From contig NZ_BARE01000011.1 of NCBI RefSeq assembly GCF_000367345.1, positions 154,337-218,336 on the forward strand: a stretch of DNA of 64,000 bases, written 5' to 3'. The position numbers and the translations under genes are program-made. Below, piece by piece: positions 28,186 through 37,810 of the stretch. The DNA is from Sphingobium xenophagum NBRC 107872 (GTDB lineage: Bacteria > Pseudomonadota > Alphaproteobacteria > Sphingomonadales > Sphingomonadaceae). The first letter of the stretch is position 1. Each line of letters begins with the position of its first letter. A model generated the notes under the pieces. The model was not told where the DNA came from, made no database searches, and saw only the letters and a list, made by a program, of their open reading frames with translations.

Positions 28186-30330
28186 ATGCGTCTTTACGCC
28201 ATTATGTCGCCTGCCATATCGATCGCACTGCTACTGGGTTCAGGCTACGCCCATGCGGACGACAGCATCGTCGTCACCGCGCGCGGCCGCGCAGAAGCCG
28301 AAATCCGGGTGCCCGACACGATCGCCGTCTATGGTCCCGCCGCCATCGCCGCGCAGCGCCTGACCACGATCGACGATTTCATCGCGGCAACGCCCGGCAT
28401 CTTCATCATCAACGATCAGGATCCGGGCACCAACCTCATATCCGTGCGGGGCGTATCCACCAACCGCAGCCAATCGCCCTCTATCGCCTATATCGTCGAC
28501 GGATTGGCGTTGCCCGATTCCGAACTCTTCACGCTGCGCCCCTATGATCTGGCGCGGGTCGAGATTTTGAAGGGGCCGCAGGGCGCCTTGTTCGGCCGGT
28601 CGGCATCGGGCGGGGCCATCGCCATGACGACCAACGATCCCGGCCCGGACTGGGGCGGCGAAGCAGCCGTCGGGATCGGCAACGGCCTGACCTGGACCGC
28701 CGACGGCGTGGTCAATGCCCCTGTGTCGGAACAGGTGCAATTGCGCCTGGCCGGTTCCTATCGCAACAGCGACGGCTTCATCCGCAACAGCTTTCTGGAC
28801 AAGAAGGTCGATGGCAGCATCAGCCGCAATCTGCGCCTGAAGGCAAAGGTCGCGCTGAACGAAACGGCGACGTTCCGCTTTCGCCTGGGCTGGGCCAATG
28901 AAGAAGGCGGGGCGGCCTATATTTCATCGGGCAATGTTACTGGCCTTTATGGCGGGCGCCTGTCGGGTGCGGCATTGACCGATCCGTTCGGGGATTTTGA
29001 AGGGCGGGCATCGCGTACATGGTGGGGCGCGCAGGCCAGCTATGAACAGGAAGCGGGTGACGGGCTGCTCTTCACATGGACTGGCGGCTATGACGATTAT
29101 CATAAAGATTTCGTTGAAGAACTGGATTTTCGCAACGACAAGCCATTGACGCTTTTCGGCGCGCCATTGTTCCCGGATGGTATTCAACCCATCTCCCAAC
29201 CTGTTGATATAAAAGCCTGGACCAGCGAAACCCGGCTGACGTCACGCGGCGACGGGCCGCTGCGCTGGCATGTAGGCCTGTTCTACCAACGGCTGGAGCG
29301 CGACCGGACCGATGATTTCGGGCCGCTGCTGTTCGGCAGCGAAGCGCTGCGCGCGGAAACCCGCTCCAGCCAGATCGGTGTTTTCGGGCAGGCGAGCTAC
29401 GACATTGCGCCACAGGTCGAAGCCACGATGGCGCTGCGCTATGACCGCGACCGGCGCAAGGAAGATACGGTCGGTACCGTCACTGGAACGATTGTCGCGC
29501 AACGTGCCCGGACGTTCGAGAAATGGCAGCCCAAACTGTCCCTCGCCTGGCGCCCGACCGATCATCTGACCGCCTATGTCACCGGCGCGATCGGTTTCAA
29601 GGCGGGCGGCTTCAACCCCCTGCCCGGCCCGACCGATGTATGGCAGGCCGTGTTCCCGGCCGAAACCACCCGCTCGATCGAGGCGGGCGTCAAGGGTGAG
29701 AGCGCGGATGGGCGTATCCGCCTGTCGCTCGCGGGCTTCATCACTGACTATGACAATTTCCAGAACACCGTGTTCCTGGGCAACTCGGTCGTCCTGTCGG
29801 TGCCACAGGTCGATGTCCACGGGATCGAAGCGTCGGCGCAGGCGGCGCTGGGCGCGGGCTTCAGCCTGGATGGCGGGCTGGCCTGGACCCACAGCCGCAC
29901 CGGCACCTATTTCACGCCCAACCCCACGCCAGAACCGGGTGAACCCGCTATCCTGGACATGAGCGGCAAGCGCACCCCCAACGCGCCGGACTGGACCATC
30001 AACAGCGGTATTGGCTGGCAGGGCGCGGCCGGACCTGCGACTGTCAATGTTCGGCTTAGTGTCGCCTATGTCTCACGCGTCGATTTCGAGATCGACAATA
30101 TCCTCCATTCACCTGGCTACACCTCGGTCGATGGGCGTATAGGCGTCAGCCACGGGGCATGGACGTTTGACCTTTGGGCCAAGAACCTGCTCGACAAGCG
30201 CTGGGCGATCTCGGCTTTTGGCCAGCAGCAATTGCCGCTACTGCTGGGCCTTGGCCCGGATGGACCGTTCGACAGTTTCACCATCAACACCGGCCGCCAA
30301 TTCGGCGCCAGCGCATCCGTGCGCTTTTGA
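28186..30330 (+). CDS. TonB-dependent receptor, probable thiamine uptake
   Basis: The 714-residue protein has a signal peptide ending YAHA near residue 25, a TonB-box-like start (DDSIVVTARG), a plug with RVEILKGPQGALFGRSASGGAIAMT and a beta-barrel ending in RF. The TPP riboswitch directly upstream and the TenA gene 14 nt downstream indicate a role in thiamine, thiamine phosphate or pyrimidine precursor import. TonB receptors under THI-box control have been predicted in other Gram-negatives. The exact ligand is inferred only from context. Confidence 0.88.
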   Translation: MRLYAIMSPAISIALLLGSGYAHADDSIVVTARGRAEAEIRVPDTIAVYGPAAIAAQRLTTIDDFIAATPGIFIINDQDPGTNLISVRGVSTNRSQSPSIAYIVDGLALPDSELFTLRPYDLARVEILKGPQGALFGRSASGGAIAMTTNDPGPDWGGEAAVGIGNGLTWTADGVVNAPVSEQVQLRLAGSYRNSDGFIRNSFLDKKVDGSISRNLRLKAKVALNETATFRFRLGWANEEGGAAYISSGNVTGLYGGRLSGAALTDPFGDFEGRASRTWWGAQASYEQEAGDGLLFTWTGGYDDYHKDFVEELDFRNDKPLTLFGAPLFPDGIQPISQPVDIKAWTSETRLTSRGDGPLRWHVGLFYQRLERDRTDDFGPLLFGSEALRAETRSSQIGVFGQASYDIAPQVEATMALRYDRDRRKEDTVGTVTGTIVAQRARTFEKWQPKLSLAWRPTDHLTAYVTGAIGFKAGGFNPLPGPTDVWQAVFPAETTRSIEAGVKGESADGRIRLSLAGFITDYDNFQNTVFLGNSVVLSVPQVDVHGIEASAQAALGAGFSLDGGLAWTHSRTGTYFTPNPTPEPGEPAILDMSGKRTPNAPDWTINSGIGWQGAAGPATVNVRLSVAYVSRVDFEIDNILHSPGYTSVDGRIGVSHGAWTFDLWAKNLLDKRWAISAFGQQQLPLLLGLGPDGPFDSFTINTGRQFGASASVRF

Positions 30331-30344
30331 CGAAGGACATGGCG

Positions 30345-31007
30345 ATGGGCTTTTGCGATCAGATCTGGGCGGACGCCGCCCCGTTGCGGCAGGCTATCCT
30401 GGACCATCCATTCCTGACCGCGCTGGCAGACGGAACATTGCCACGCGACAGCTTCCAACATTATATCGTGCAGGACAGTCTCTATCTGGCTGAATATGCC
30501 CGCACATTGGCGATCGCCGCGGCCCGCGCGCCCAGTGCCGCAGGGCGGCTGGAATTTTCCGACGGCGCGAAAGTTGCGGTGCAGGTTGAAGAAGCGCTGC
30601 ATCAGGCCTTCTTCGCTCAGTTCGGCGTCAGCGCAACCACAGCGCAGGGTGCCGAGCCAACCCCCTCCTGCCTTGGCTACACCAGCTATCTCGCCAGCCT
30701 GGCCGCGACCCGCAGCTATGAGGAATTGGTCGCTGGCATCCTGCCCTGTTTCTGGGTCTATTGGGAAGTCGGCTGCGCCATCAAGCCGCGCGCCGTCAGC
30801 CCCAACCCCTATGCACCGTGGATCGAAACCTATGCCGATCCCGGTTTTGGCGCGGCGACCGACCGGGTTCGCGCGCTGGTGGACGAAGCGGCCGCCGCCA
30901 CGACTCCGGCGGTGCGCGACGCCATGGCCCGCGCCTTCCGCAACGCGACCAGATATGAGTGGATGTTCTGGGATTCGGCCTGGCGGCTGGAAAGCTGGCC
31001 GGTCTGA
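30345..31007 (+). CDS. tenA: TenA-family thiaminase II / aminopyrimidine aminohydrolase
   Basis: The 220-residue protein shows TenA features: HPFLTALADGTLPRDSFQHYIVQD with the substrate-binding Asp, YTSYL, the catalytic Cys in GILPCFWVYWEVG (about residue 135) and the C-terminal YEWMFWDSAW with the catalytic Glu. It hydrolyses aminopyrimidine breakdown products of thiamine to HMP for salvage. ATG 30345 is preferred over 30339 because GAAGGA is 7 nt before it. It shares the TPP-controlled transcript with the TonB receptor, so the pair forms a thiamine salvage unit. Confidence 0.9.
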   Translation: MGFCDQIWADAAPLRQAILDHPFLTALADGTLPRDSFQHYIVQDSLYLAEYARTLAIAAARAPSAAGRLEFSDGAKVAVQVEEALHQAFFAQFGVSATTAQGAEPTPSCLGYTSYLASLAATRSYEELVAGILPCFWVYWEVGCAIKPRAVSPNPYAPWIETYADPGFGAATDRVRALVDEAAAATTPAVRDAMARAFRNATRYEWMFWDSAWRLESWPV

Positions 31008-31151
31008 ACCGCCAATAGTCCGCTGGCCCAAGCAGGGGAGCACGGCCCATTCGGGCGTCCGGCATATTGCGGCGGATGGACTGGGCGTTCGCCTCGATCA
31101 AACGAGTGGATGCGGGCAGACAGGGCATATTGCCCTGTGTAAAGAAGCGTC

Positions 31152-33176
31152 ATGACACAGACGAACCCCCTGCTCGATTCCGGCCTGCACCCGCGTTTTG
31201 GCGACATTCGGCCCGACCATATCCTGCCCGCCGTCGAAACGGCGATTACCGATCATCGCGCGGCGATGCGGCGCTGTGCCAGCGCGCAAGGCTATGACGC
31301 GATCTTTCTGGCGAAGGATCGCGCCGATGCCGCCCTGTCGCGGGTATGGCAGACCGTGTCCCATCTGGTCGGGGTCGCGAACACGCCCGAACTGCGCGCG
31401 GCGCATGGCGACGCGCAGCCGATGATCGACAGCTATTTTGCCGAAGTCGGGCAGGATCGCGCGCTCTATGACGCGCTGGCCGCCATCCCGCGCGACGGGC
31501 TGGACGAAGCGCAGGCGCGCGCGCTGGCGCTGACATTGCAAGGGTTTGAGCTGTCTGGCGTGGGCCTGGACGGCGCAGAGCGGGAGGCCTTTGCCGCCAA
31601 CAGCGTGGCGCAGGGCCGATTGGCGACCGAATTTGCCAATGCGGTCATGGACGCGACCGAAGCCTGGACGCTGCACATCACCGACCCCGCCCGACTGGCA
31701 GGCGTGCCGGAAAGCGACCGCAACGCCATGGCCCGTACGGCGGAGGCGAAGGGCCTGGACGGCTGGCTGATCGATCTTCACGCGCCGTCGGTGCGCGCGA
31801 TTACCGGCTTTGCCGACGATCGCGATCTACGGCACACCGTTTATGAAGCCTATGGCACCCGCGCCTCCGATCAGGGGCCTCATGCCGGGCAGTTCGACAA
31901 TAGCGACCGGATTACACAGTTGCTGGCGTTGCGGCAGGCGGCGGCAGGGCTGTTGGGCTATGCCGACCCTGTCGCCTTGTCGCTTTCCACCAAAATGGCG
32001 CGCGATGGTGAAGAAGTCGATGCATTTCTGGTCGATCTTGCCCGACGCGCCCGCCCCCATGCGGAGCGGGAGCTGACCGAACTGGCGAAATTCGCGCAGG
32101 CGCAGCTGGGTATCGACCAGTTGGAGCCTTGGGATATCGCCTATGCGACCGAGCGAATGCGGCGCGCGGTCCATGCCCTGGACGAGGCGGAAATTCGCGC
32201 ACATCTGCCGCTCGCGCGTATATTGGACGGCCTTTTTGCGCTGGTCACCGAACTGTACGGGGTGGACATCCGATCGGCCGACGGCGCGCCGGTCTGGCAT
32301 GATGATGTGCGCTATTTCACCGTGCATGATGCCGATGGCGTACCGATAGCCGCGCTCTATTGCGATCTGTTCGCTCGCGCTGGCAAGCGTGGCGGAGCGT
32401 GGATGGACGTGTGTCGCCCACGCCTGCGCGAAGCCGAGACGGTGCACATTCCCATCGCCTATCTGGTGTGCAATTTCGCCAGCGGCAGCGCGGATCGCCC
32501 GGCGCATCTGACCCATCAGGAAATGGTGACCCTGTTCCACGAAATGGGCCATTGCCTCCATCATCTGCTGACGCAGGTGGATATGCCATCGGTCGGTGGC
32601 ATATCCGGCGTCGAATGGGACGCGGTGGAACTGCCGAGCCAGTTCATGGAGAATTTCGCCTGGGAACCCGCAATGTTGCGGCGCGTGTCCGCGCATGAGG
32701 AAAACGGCCGTCCACTGGACGAAGCCATGATCGCAAGGATGCTGGCGGCGCGGCGTTTCATGGGCGCGGTGGCGCTGCTGCGGCAGGTCGAATTTGCCCT
32801 GTTCGATCTGCGCCTGCACCAGTCGGCGGCGCAAGAGAATGGCCCGACAGTGCAAGAGATTGTCGCTGCCGTGCGCCAGGATGTGGCAGTGATCCACCCT
32901 CCGGCATGGCATCGCTTCTCGCACAGTTTCAGCCATATTTTTGCAGGCGGTTATGCCGCTGGCTATTACAGCTATTTGTGGGCCGAACGCCTGTCGGCCG
33001 ACGCCTTTGAAGCCTTTGCCGAAGATAAGGCGGATCGCGCCGCACTGGGCGGCCTGTTTCGCGACCATGTTCTGGCGCGCGGCGGATCGCGCCCGGCAAT
33101 CGACAATTTCGTCGCCTTCCGCGGACGTCAACCCGATTCCGCCGCCCTGCTGCGCGCGCTGGGACTGGCGGCGTAA
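31152..33176 (+). CDS. M3-family oligopeptidase (PrlC/Dcp-like)
   Basis: The 674-residue metallopeptidase has the zinc motif HEMGH in VTLFHEMGHCLHHLL, with the third ligand Glu in GVEWDAVELPSQFMENFAWEP. It also has the C-terminal HSFSHIFAGGYAAGYYSYLWAE that shapes the substrate pocket. There is no signal peptide. The family cleaves short cytoplasmic peptides (oligopeptidase A) or removes C-terminal dipeptides (Dcp); the pattern looks closer to oligopeptidase A. The ATG lacks a strong ribosome site. The gene stands alone, 144 nt after tenA. Confidence 0.9.
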   Translation: MTQTNPLLDSGLHPRFGDIRPDHILPAVETAITDHRAAMRRCASAQGYDAIFLAKDRADAALSRVWQTVSHLVGVANTPELRAAHGDAQPMIDSYFAEVGQDRALYDALAAIPRDGLDEAQARALALTLQGFELSGVGLDGAEREAFAANSVAQGRLATEFANAVMDATEAWTLHITDPARLAGVPESDRNAMARTAEAKGLDGWLIDLHAPSVRAITGFADDRDLRHTVYEAYGTRASDQGPHAGQFDNSDRITQLLALRQAAAGLLGYADPVALSLSTKMARDGEEVDAFLVDLARRARPHAERELTELAKFAQAQLGIDQLEPWDIAYATERMRRAVHALDEAEIRAHLPLARILDGLFALVTELYGVDIRSADGAPVWHDDVRYFTVHDADGVPIAALYCDLFARAGKRGGAWMDVCRPRLREAETVHIPIAYLVCNFASGSADRPAHLTHQEMVTLFHEMGHCLHHLLTQVDMPSVGGISGVEWDAVELPSQFMENFAWEPAMLRRVSAHEENGRPLDEAMIARMLAARRFMGAVALLRQVEFALFDLRLHQSAAQENGPTVQEIVAAVRQDVAVIHPPAWHRFSHSFSHIFAGGYAAGYYSYLWAERLSADAFEAFAEDKADRAALGGLFRDHVLARGGSRPAIDNFVAFRGRQPDSAALLRALGLAA

Positions 33177-33206
33177 GGCCGTGTATCTTCCACAAAAGTA
33201 ATGCAT

Positions 33207-33238
33207 AACCGGCGTCGTTCGTTAGAGCGACGCCGGTT
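33207..33238. terminator. Bidirectional hairpin terminator between M3 peptidase and HU
   Basis: AACCGGCGTCG (33207-33217) pairs perfectly with CGACGCCGGTT (33228-33238), and the stem extends inward by three more pairs around a GTTA loop. It lies between two converging genes. No strong T run follows on either strand. Confidence 0.6.
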
Positions 33239-33245
33239 CGGCCAA

Positions 33246-33521
33246 TCAGCCGTTGAGCTTGTCCTTGACCGCCTTGGCCGGGGTAAAGCCGAGCTTCTTC
33301 GACGCAGCGATCTGAATGGTCGCACCGGTCGAGGGGTTGCGGCCTTCGCGCGCCGGCGAATCCTTCACCTTGAACTTGCCGAAGCCATTGAGCGACACTT
33401 CTTCACCCTTGGCAGCGGCATCGGCGATGGCGGCAAAAACACCGTCGACAATCTTGCGAGCATCCGCCTTGGTGATGCCGTTCGCCGCGGCAATGCCGTC
33501 GGCCAGATCGCTATTGTTCAT
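33246..33521 (-). CDS. HU-family DNA-binding protein
   Basis: The 91-residue protein has the full HU/IHF fold pattern: MNNSDLADGIAAANGITKADARKIVDGV, then EVSLNGFGKFKVKDSPAREGRNPSTG, including the DNA-bending arm with GRNP and the conserved Pro. It binds DNA without strong sequence preference and helps compact the nucleoid. It is monocistronic, and 255 nt of non-coding sequence precede it. Whether it is the main HU homologue of the cell or a paralogue is not visible. Confidence 0.95.
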   Translation of the reverse strand: MNNSDLADGIAAANGITKADARKIVDGVFAAIADAAAKGEEVSLNGFGKFKVKDSPAREGRNPSTGATIQIAASKKLGFTPAKAVKDKLNG

Positions 33522-33776
33522 AAAATGCCTTCCGTATGGGAGTTATTGCCATGCCCGCATAACCAAGGCTGAGGCGCTGGTCCATATGCCACGTTGCGCA
33601 AACTTGGGCTTTGCGGGCAGTTTTGGCCGATTTTCATGCCGTTGCGCCCCTTTACGCAGGTTTCGGGCGGGCCAGGGGACATGAACCGCGTGGTTTCGCG
33701 CGTTTGTCATCGACTCTGGACTGACAGGCATGTCGGGGGCTTTGCCATGGCCCCCGGCCTATCTCCTGCGCCAGCT

Positions 33777-34121
33777 TCAGGCGCGCGCGGCGGTAATGAT
33801 TACTTCGACCTTGTAATCGGGCGTCGCCAGTTTCGCTTCGCCGGTCGCGCGTGTGGGCGCTGCAACGTCTGCGATCCAGGCGTCCCATACCGCATTCATT
33901 TCGGCAAAATCAGCCATGTCGGCGAGCCAGATCGTAGCGCGCAGGATATGCGCCTTGCTACTGCCCGCCAGCGCCAGCAGACGCTCAATTTCCGCCAGCG
34001 CAGATTGGGTCTGGGCGGTCACGCTGTCGCCTTCGCCAACCTGGCCGGCCAGATAAACGGTATCGCCATGGATGACAGCCTCGCTCATGCGCGGGCCGGT
34101 TTCGATGCGGGTGATGGTCAT
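33777..34121 (-). CDS. RidA/YjgF-family enamine/imine deaminase
   Basis: The 114-residue RidA protein shows GDTVYLAGQVG, ILRATIWLADMADFAEMNAVWDAW and APTRATGEAKLA with the conserved Arg that binds the imine carboxylate. RidA hydrolyses reactive 2-imino acids made by PLP or flavin enzymes to keto acids. It is 18 nt downstream of the D-amino acid dehydrogenase, which makes 2-imino acids, so the pairing is mechanistically neat. The usual TVEA segment reads TGEA here. Confidence 0.88.
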   Translation of the reverse strand: MTITRIETGPRMSEAVIHGDTVYLAGQVGEGDSVTAQTQSALAEIERLLALAGSSKAHILRATIWLADMADFAEMNAVWDAWIADVAAPTRATGEAKLATPDYKVEVIITAARA

Positions 34122-34139
34122 GAGGCTTCTCCTTGAAAA

Positions 34140-35396
34140 TCAGCGGCGATAACGCGCCAGAGCCAGATCGGCGGTTTCGATGGCAGGGGTCTGGCCACCG
34201 ATCAGGTCGGCGATGACCTGTCCCGATCCGCAGGCCATGGTCCAGCCAAGCGTGCCGTGGCCCGTGTTGAGGAAGAGATTGTCGATTGACGTTGCGCCGA
34301 TTACCGGGGTGGAATCAGGCGTCATCGGTCGCAGCCCGCTCCAGAATGTTGCCTGGCTGAGGTCGCCCGCGCCGGGGAACAGCGTGCCGACGCTATGGTC
34401 GAGCGTATCGCGGCGCGCCTGCGGCAGATCATTGGTGTAGCCCGACAATTCGGCCATGCCGCCCACGCGGATGCGGTCGCCCAGCCGGGTGATCGCAACC
34501 TTGTAGCTTTCATCGAGCAGGGTCGAGACAGGCGCGGCATCGGGCCGCACGATCGGCACGGTGATCGAATAGCCCTTCACCGGATAGACCGGAAGCCGCA
34601 TGCCGAGCGGGGCAAGGAGCAAGGGCGAGAAGCTGCCCATGGCGACGAGATAGGCGTCGCCGGTGACGTCGCCTTCGTCGGTCACGACATGGGTGATCCG
34701 CCCGGCTGCGCGCGCCAGCCCCTTGATGGTGCGGCCCATCAGGAACTGGACGCCGCGCGCCCGCGCCATGTCTGCGAGGGCATTGGTGAATTTGAAGCAG
34801 TCGCCCGTCTCGTCATTGGGCAGGCGCAGGCCGCCCGCGATGGAGGACGCGCTGGCGGCAAGGCCAGGTTCGGCGGTGATACAGCCGGCGCGGTCCAGCA
34901 CCTCAAAAGGCACATTATCGGCGCGCAGCACCTCAATATCCTTGGCGATGCCGTCGAGTTGCTTTTGTTCGCGAAAAAGTTGCAGCGTGCCCTGACGGCG
35001 CTCGTCATAGCTGATGCCAGTGGCGGCGCGCAGGGCAATCAGCTGATCGCGGCTATATTCGGCCAGCCGCACCATCCGCCCCTTGTTGATGCGATAGTCG
35101 GCGGCGTTGCAATTGCCCAGCATCGCGATCATCCAGCGCAGCATGGCCATGTCCACATTGGGGCGCAGGATCAGCGGCGCGTGCTGCATGAACAGCCAGC
35201 GCAGCGCCTTGGCGGGGATGCCAGGCGCGGCCCAGGGGGACGCGTAGCCAGGCGAGATTTCGCCAGCATTGGCGAAACTGGTTTCCTGCGCCACGTTGCT
35301 CTGGCGATCGATCAATACGACTTCATGCCCAGCCTGCGAGAGATACCAGGCGGAGGTCACGCCGATGACCCCGCCACCCAGGATAACGACCTTCAT
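34140..35396 (-). CDS. dadA: D-amino acid dehydrogenase
   Basis: The 418-residue FAD protein opens with the dinucleotide fold [31 protein letters not shown] and continues with [35 protein letters not shown] and a C-terminal [16 protein letters not shown], all typical of DadA. It oxidises D-alanine and other D-amino acids to 2-oxo acids, passing electrons to the respiratory chain. Its start overlaps the alanine racemase stop (ATGA). With racemase, RidA and a divergent Lrp regulator, it forms an L-alanine catabolic unit. Confidence 0.92.
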   Translation of the reverse strand: MKVVILGGGVIGVTSAWYLSQAGHEVVLIDRQSNVAQETSFANAGEISPGYASPWAAPGIPAKALRWLFMQHAPLILRPNVDMAMLRWMIAMLGNCNAADYRINKGRMVRLAEYSRDQLIALRAATGISYDERRQGTLQLFREQKQLDGIAKDIEVLRADNVPFEVLDRAGCITAEPGLAASASSIAGGLRLPNDETGDCFKFTNALADMARARGVQFLMGRTIKGLARAAGRITHVVTDEGDVTGDAYLVAMGSFSPLLLAPLGMRLPVYPVKGYSITVPIVRPDAAPVSTLLDESYKVAITRLGDRIRVGGMAELSGYTNDLPQARRDTLDHSVGTLFPGAGDLSQATFWSGLRPMTPDSTPVIGATSIDNLFLNTGHGTLGWTMACGSGQVIADLIGGQTPAIETADLALARYRR

Positions 35397-36520
35397 GCCA
35401 TGATACTCCTGTCTGGATTAGCGACCGGCGCGGGCAGATAGGTCCGCGCATAGCGCTGGCCCAGCCGGGTCAATATTTCGTAGCTGATCGTGTCGGCCTG
35501 CGCCGCGACATCGTCGATGGTCTGGTGCGGGCCGATCAGTTCGACCGGCGCTCCGGCATGGAGCAGGGCGTCTGGCACGTCCGTGACATCAAGCGCCATA
35601 CTGTCCATCGACACCCGCCCGACGATGGGCACGCGCACGCCGCCAATCCAGGCGCTACCCCGATTGCTGAGATGACGTGGCCAGCCATCGGCATAGCCCA
35701 CGGAGATAGTCGCGACACGCGCAGGACGATCGAACCGGTGGGTCAGACCATAACCGACCCCTGCCCCTGCTTCGAGGGTGCGCAGCTGAACGATATAGGC
35801 GTCCAGCGCAATGACCGGCCGCATGGGATTGGGCTGGCCATGGGGGGCGCCGCCATAAAGGGCGATCCCGGCGCGGACGATGTCGCCATGTCCTACGCCC
35901 GGCGTCATGGCGCCGCCCGAATTGTCGATCGAGCGCGGGACGCCGGGGAACTGGTGGGCGATGGCATCGAAAGCGGTACGCTGCCGCTCGTTGAACCCGT
36001 CGTCGGGATCATCGGCGCAGGCCAGATGCGTCATGACAAGGCGCAGGTCGATACCATCCAGTCGCTCCGGCGACATCCGCAGGATCGCCAGCTCTTCCGG
36101 GGTCAGGCCGAGGCGACCCATACCGCTGTCGACCTGAATCACGCCGGGCAAGGGGCGGCCCATAGTGCGGGCCAAGGCGGCCCGGCTATCAATCTGTTCC
36201 AGAGAATTGAGGACGGGCACCGCGCCAACCGCAACGCAATCCCCTTCCGCGCCGGGCGGCAGCCCATTGAGGATGTATAGGGTGGTATCGATCGGCAGAT
36301 GTGGTTTCAGGATCGCCGCTTCGCATAAATGAGCGACGAAGAAATGTCGGCAGCCTGCGGCGTGCAGGGCAGCGGATACCGGAGCGGCGCCCAGGCCATA
36401 GGCGTCGGCCTTGACCACTCCAGAAACGGTAGCGGGCGCGACATGCTGCGCGATCAGCTGATAATTGGCCACCAGCGCACCAAGGTCGATGCACAAGCGT
36501 CCCGCCGTTCCATGCTGCAT
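35393..36520 (-). CDS. Alanine racemase (catabolic type)
   Basis: The 375-residue PLP enzyme has the lysine motif [10 protein letters not shown] near residue 35 and the second catalytic Tyr in [12 protein letters not shown], with [10 protein letters not shown] and [12 protein letters not shown]. It interconverts L- and D-alanine. The racemase feeds D-alanine to the DadA-like enzyme, so it is the DadX (catabolic) rather than the cell-wall type by context. ATG 36520 is preferred because AGGGG lies 7 nt upstream; ATG 36526 abuts it. Confidence 0.92.
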   Translation of the reverse strand: MQHGTAGRLCIDLGALVANYQLIAQHVAPATVSGVVKADAYGLGAAPVSAALHAAGCRHFFVAHLCEAAILKPHLPIDTTLYILNGLPPGAEGDCVAVGAVPVLNSLEQIDSRAALARTMGRPLPGVIQVDSGMGRLGLTPEELAILRMSPERLDGIDLRLVMTHLACADDPDDGFNERQRTAFDAIAHQFPGVPRSIDNSGGAMTPGVGHGDIVRAGIALYGGAPHGQPNPMRPVIALDAYIVQLRTLEAGAGVGYGLTHRFDRPARVATISVGYADGWPRHLSNRGSAWIGGVRVPIVGRVSMDSMALDVTDVPDALLHAGAPVELIGPHQTIDDVAAQADTISYEILTRLGQRYARTYLPAPVANPDRSIMA

Positions 36521-36563
36521 GACCATTCCCCTTCCTACGTCGACGTACAATAAATCACGTTTG

Positions 36564-36653
36564 TTCGAATATCTACGCAATCAGCAGATGATTATTCGAT
36601 ATTTAGCGCCTATATCGCACAATGTTTCAATGGATTTGCACATATGGCCATAT
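36564..36653. promoter_or_regulatory. Divergent Lrp/racemase control region
   Basis: Two related AT-rich elements, TTCGAATATC (36564-36573) and TTCGATATT (36595-36603), lie 31 nt apart, about three helical turns. A perfect palindrome ATATGGCCATAT (36642-36653) covers the Lrp start codon. Repeated, phased AT-rich sites suit an Lrp-type octamer; autoregulation through the start codon site is inferred. Confidence 0.45.
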
Positions 36654-37108
36654 CCTTCGATAATGTGGATCGCGCGATTCTGCGCTTGCTCAAACTGAAC
36701 GCGCGGCGATCCAATGCGGAAATTGCGGCGGAGGTCGGCCTTTCGCCCTCGGCTTGCCATCGGCGCATCCGGCAGCTGGAAGCGCAGGGCTATATTCGCG
36801 GCTATACCGTGGTCGCAGGCGGACGGGACGAAAACAGTCTGGTCAACGTGCTGGTCCAGGTGACGCTCGATCGACAGACGGAGGATCATCTTGCCCGCTT
36901 CGAACATGCGGTGCGCCAATGTCCGGAAATCCGCGAATGCTTTTTGATGACCGGTGCTGTCGATTATTGGCTGCGTGTCGAAGCGGACAGCGTGGATGCC
37001 TATGAGCGCATCCATAGCGAAATTTTGTCGCGGATGCCCGGCGTGACCCGGATCAATTCCAGCATCGCCATGCGCGACGCGCTGCGCCCGCGCCGCAGCA
37101 AGGGTTAG
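36644..37108 (+). CDS. Lrp/AsnC-family regulator of the alanine catabolic operon
   Basis: The 154-residue protein has the family helix-turn-helix VDRAILRLLKLNARRSNAEIAAEVGLSPSACHRRIRQLEAQGYI and a C-terminal RAM ligand domain (VLVQVTLDRQ, CFLMTGAVDYWLRVE). It is divergent from alr-dadA-ridA, the arrangement of many Lrp-type DadR regulators that respond to alanine. Its ATG lies inside a perfect palindrome and lacks a clear ribosome site. Confidence 0.9.
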   Translation: MAISFDNVDRAILRLLKLNARRSNAEIAAEVGLSPSACHRRIRQLEAQGYIRGYTVVAGGRDENSLVNVLVQVTLDRQTEDHLARFEHAVRQCPEIRECFLMTGAVDYWLRVEADSVDAYERIHSEILSRMPGVTRINSSIAMRDALRPRRSKG

Positions 37109-37123
37109 GCGATGCCGGGCCGC

Positions 37124-37810
37124 TTAGCGAAAACCGATGGCCCAGGTGCAGGCAGCGGCGATGAGCAGGCCGACAAGCGCTTTCCACGGTGATCCGACGG
37201 GCAGATCGGCCGCGCCTTCCATATATATGGTGCTGCGGCCATGGATCATCGGGCCGATCAGATTATGGCGCAGGCGCAGCAGATAATAGAGGATGGCGGC
37301 AATGTGCAGCGCAACGAGCGTGAGCAGCAGGTTGAACAACAATCCATGCAAATCAGCGGCCAGGCGCCCCTGATCGAAGCTGACATAGTCGGCGAGTGGC
37401 CCTGATTCGAGGCCATCGACATCCACCGCGAACAAGCCAGCCGTCACCATGGCGATCAGGCTGACGATCATCAGCAGGACGCTCCAGCCACCGACCGGAT
37501 TATGACCCGCCGTGGCACGATAGGGCCGTGTCCGGAGCGTTTGGAGATAGGTGAAGGCCGAGCGGGGACTGCGCACGAATTGGCTGAAGCGGGCTGTGCT
37601 GCTGCCCACAAACCCCCAATAGATACGAAAAATCAGCAGGAACAGGATGGCATAGCCCGACAGGCGGTGCCATTCCATTTCATGCTGTTCGCCGCTCCAC
37701 CAGGAAAAGGCCAATAGGGCGACGAGCAACCAGTGGAACAGCCGGATATACATATCCCAAACAAGCGAACGCCGGGATGGCGCGTCAGTCGACACGGCGC
37801 AGTCGCTCAA
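37124..37810 (-). CDS. Cytochrome b561-type membrane protein
   Basis: The 228-residue protein has four hydrophobic helices and well-placed histidines: IRLFHWLLVALLAFSWWSGE, WHRLSGYAILFLLIFRIYWGF, LHGLLFNLLLTLVALHIAAI. This matches the Ni/Fe-hydrogenase-type b561 cytochromes that pass electrons between quinone and a periplasmic partner. A TTG start at 37810 overlaps the cytochrome c stop (TTGA), and no better start is obvious. It is the last gene of the redox operon. Confidence 0.85.
   Translation of the reverse strand: MSDCAVSTDAPSRRSLVWDMYIRLFHWLLVALLAFSWWSGEQHEMEWHRLSGYAILFLLIFRIYWGFVGSSTARFSQFVRSPRSAFTYLQTLRTRPYRATAGHNPVGGWSVLLMIVSLIAMVTAGLFAVDVDGLESGPLADYVSFDQGRLAADLHGLLFNLLLTLVALHIAAILYYLLRLRHNLIGPMIHGRSTIYMEGAADLPVGSPWKALVGLLIAAACTWAIGFR

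Noticed and set aside
31827..33206. A 459-codon minus-strand frame
   Set aside because: Shadow of the M3 peptidase gene.
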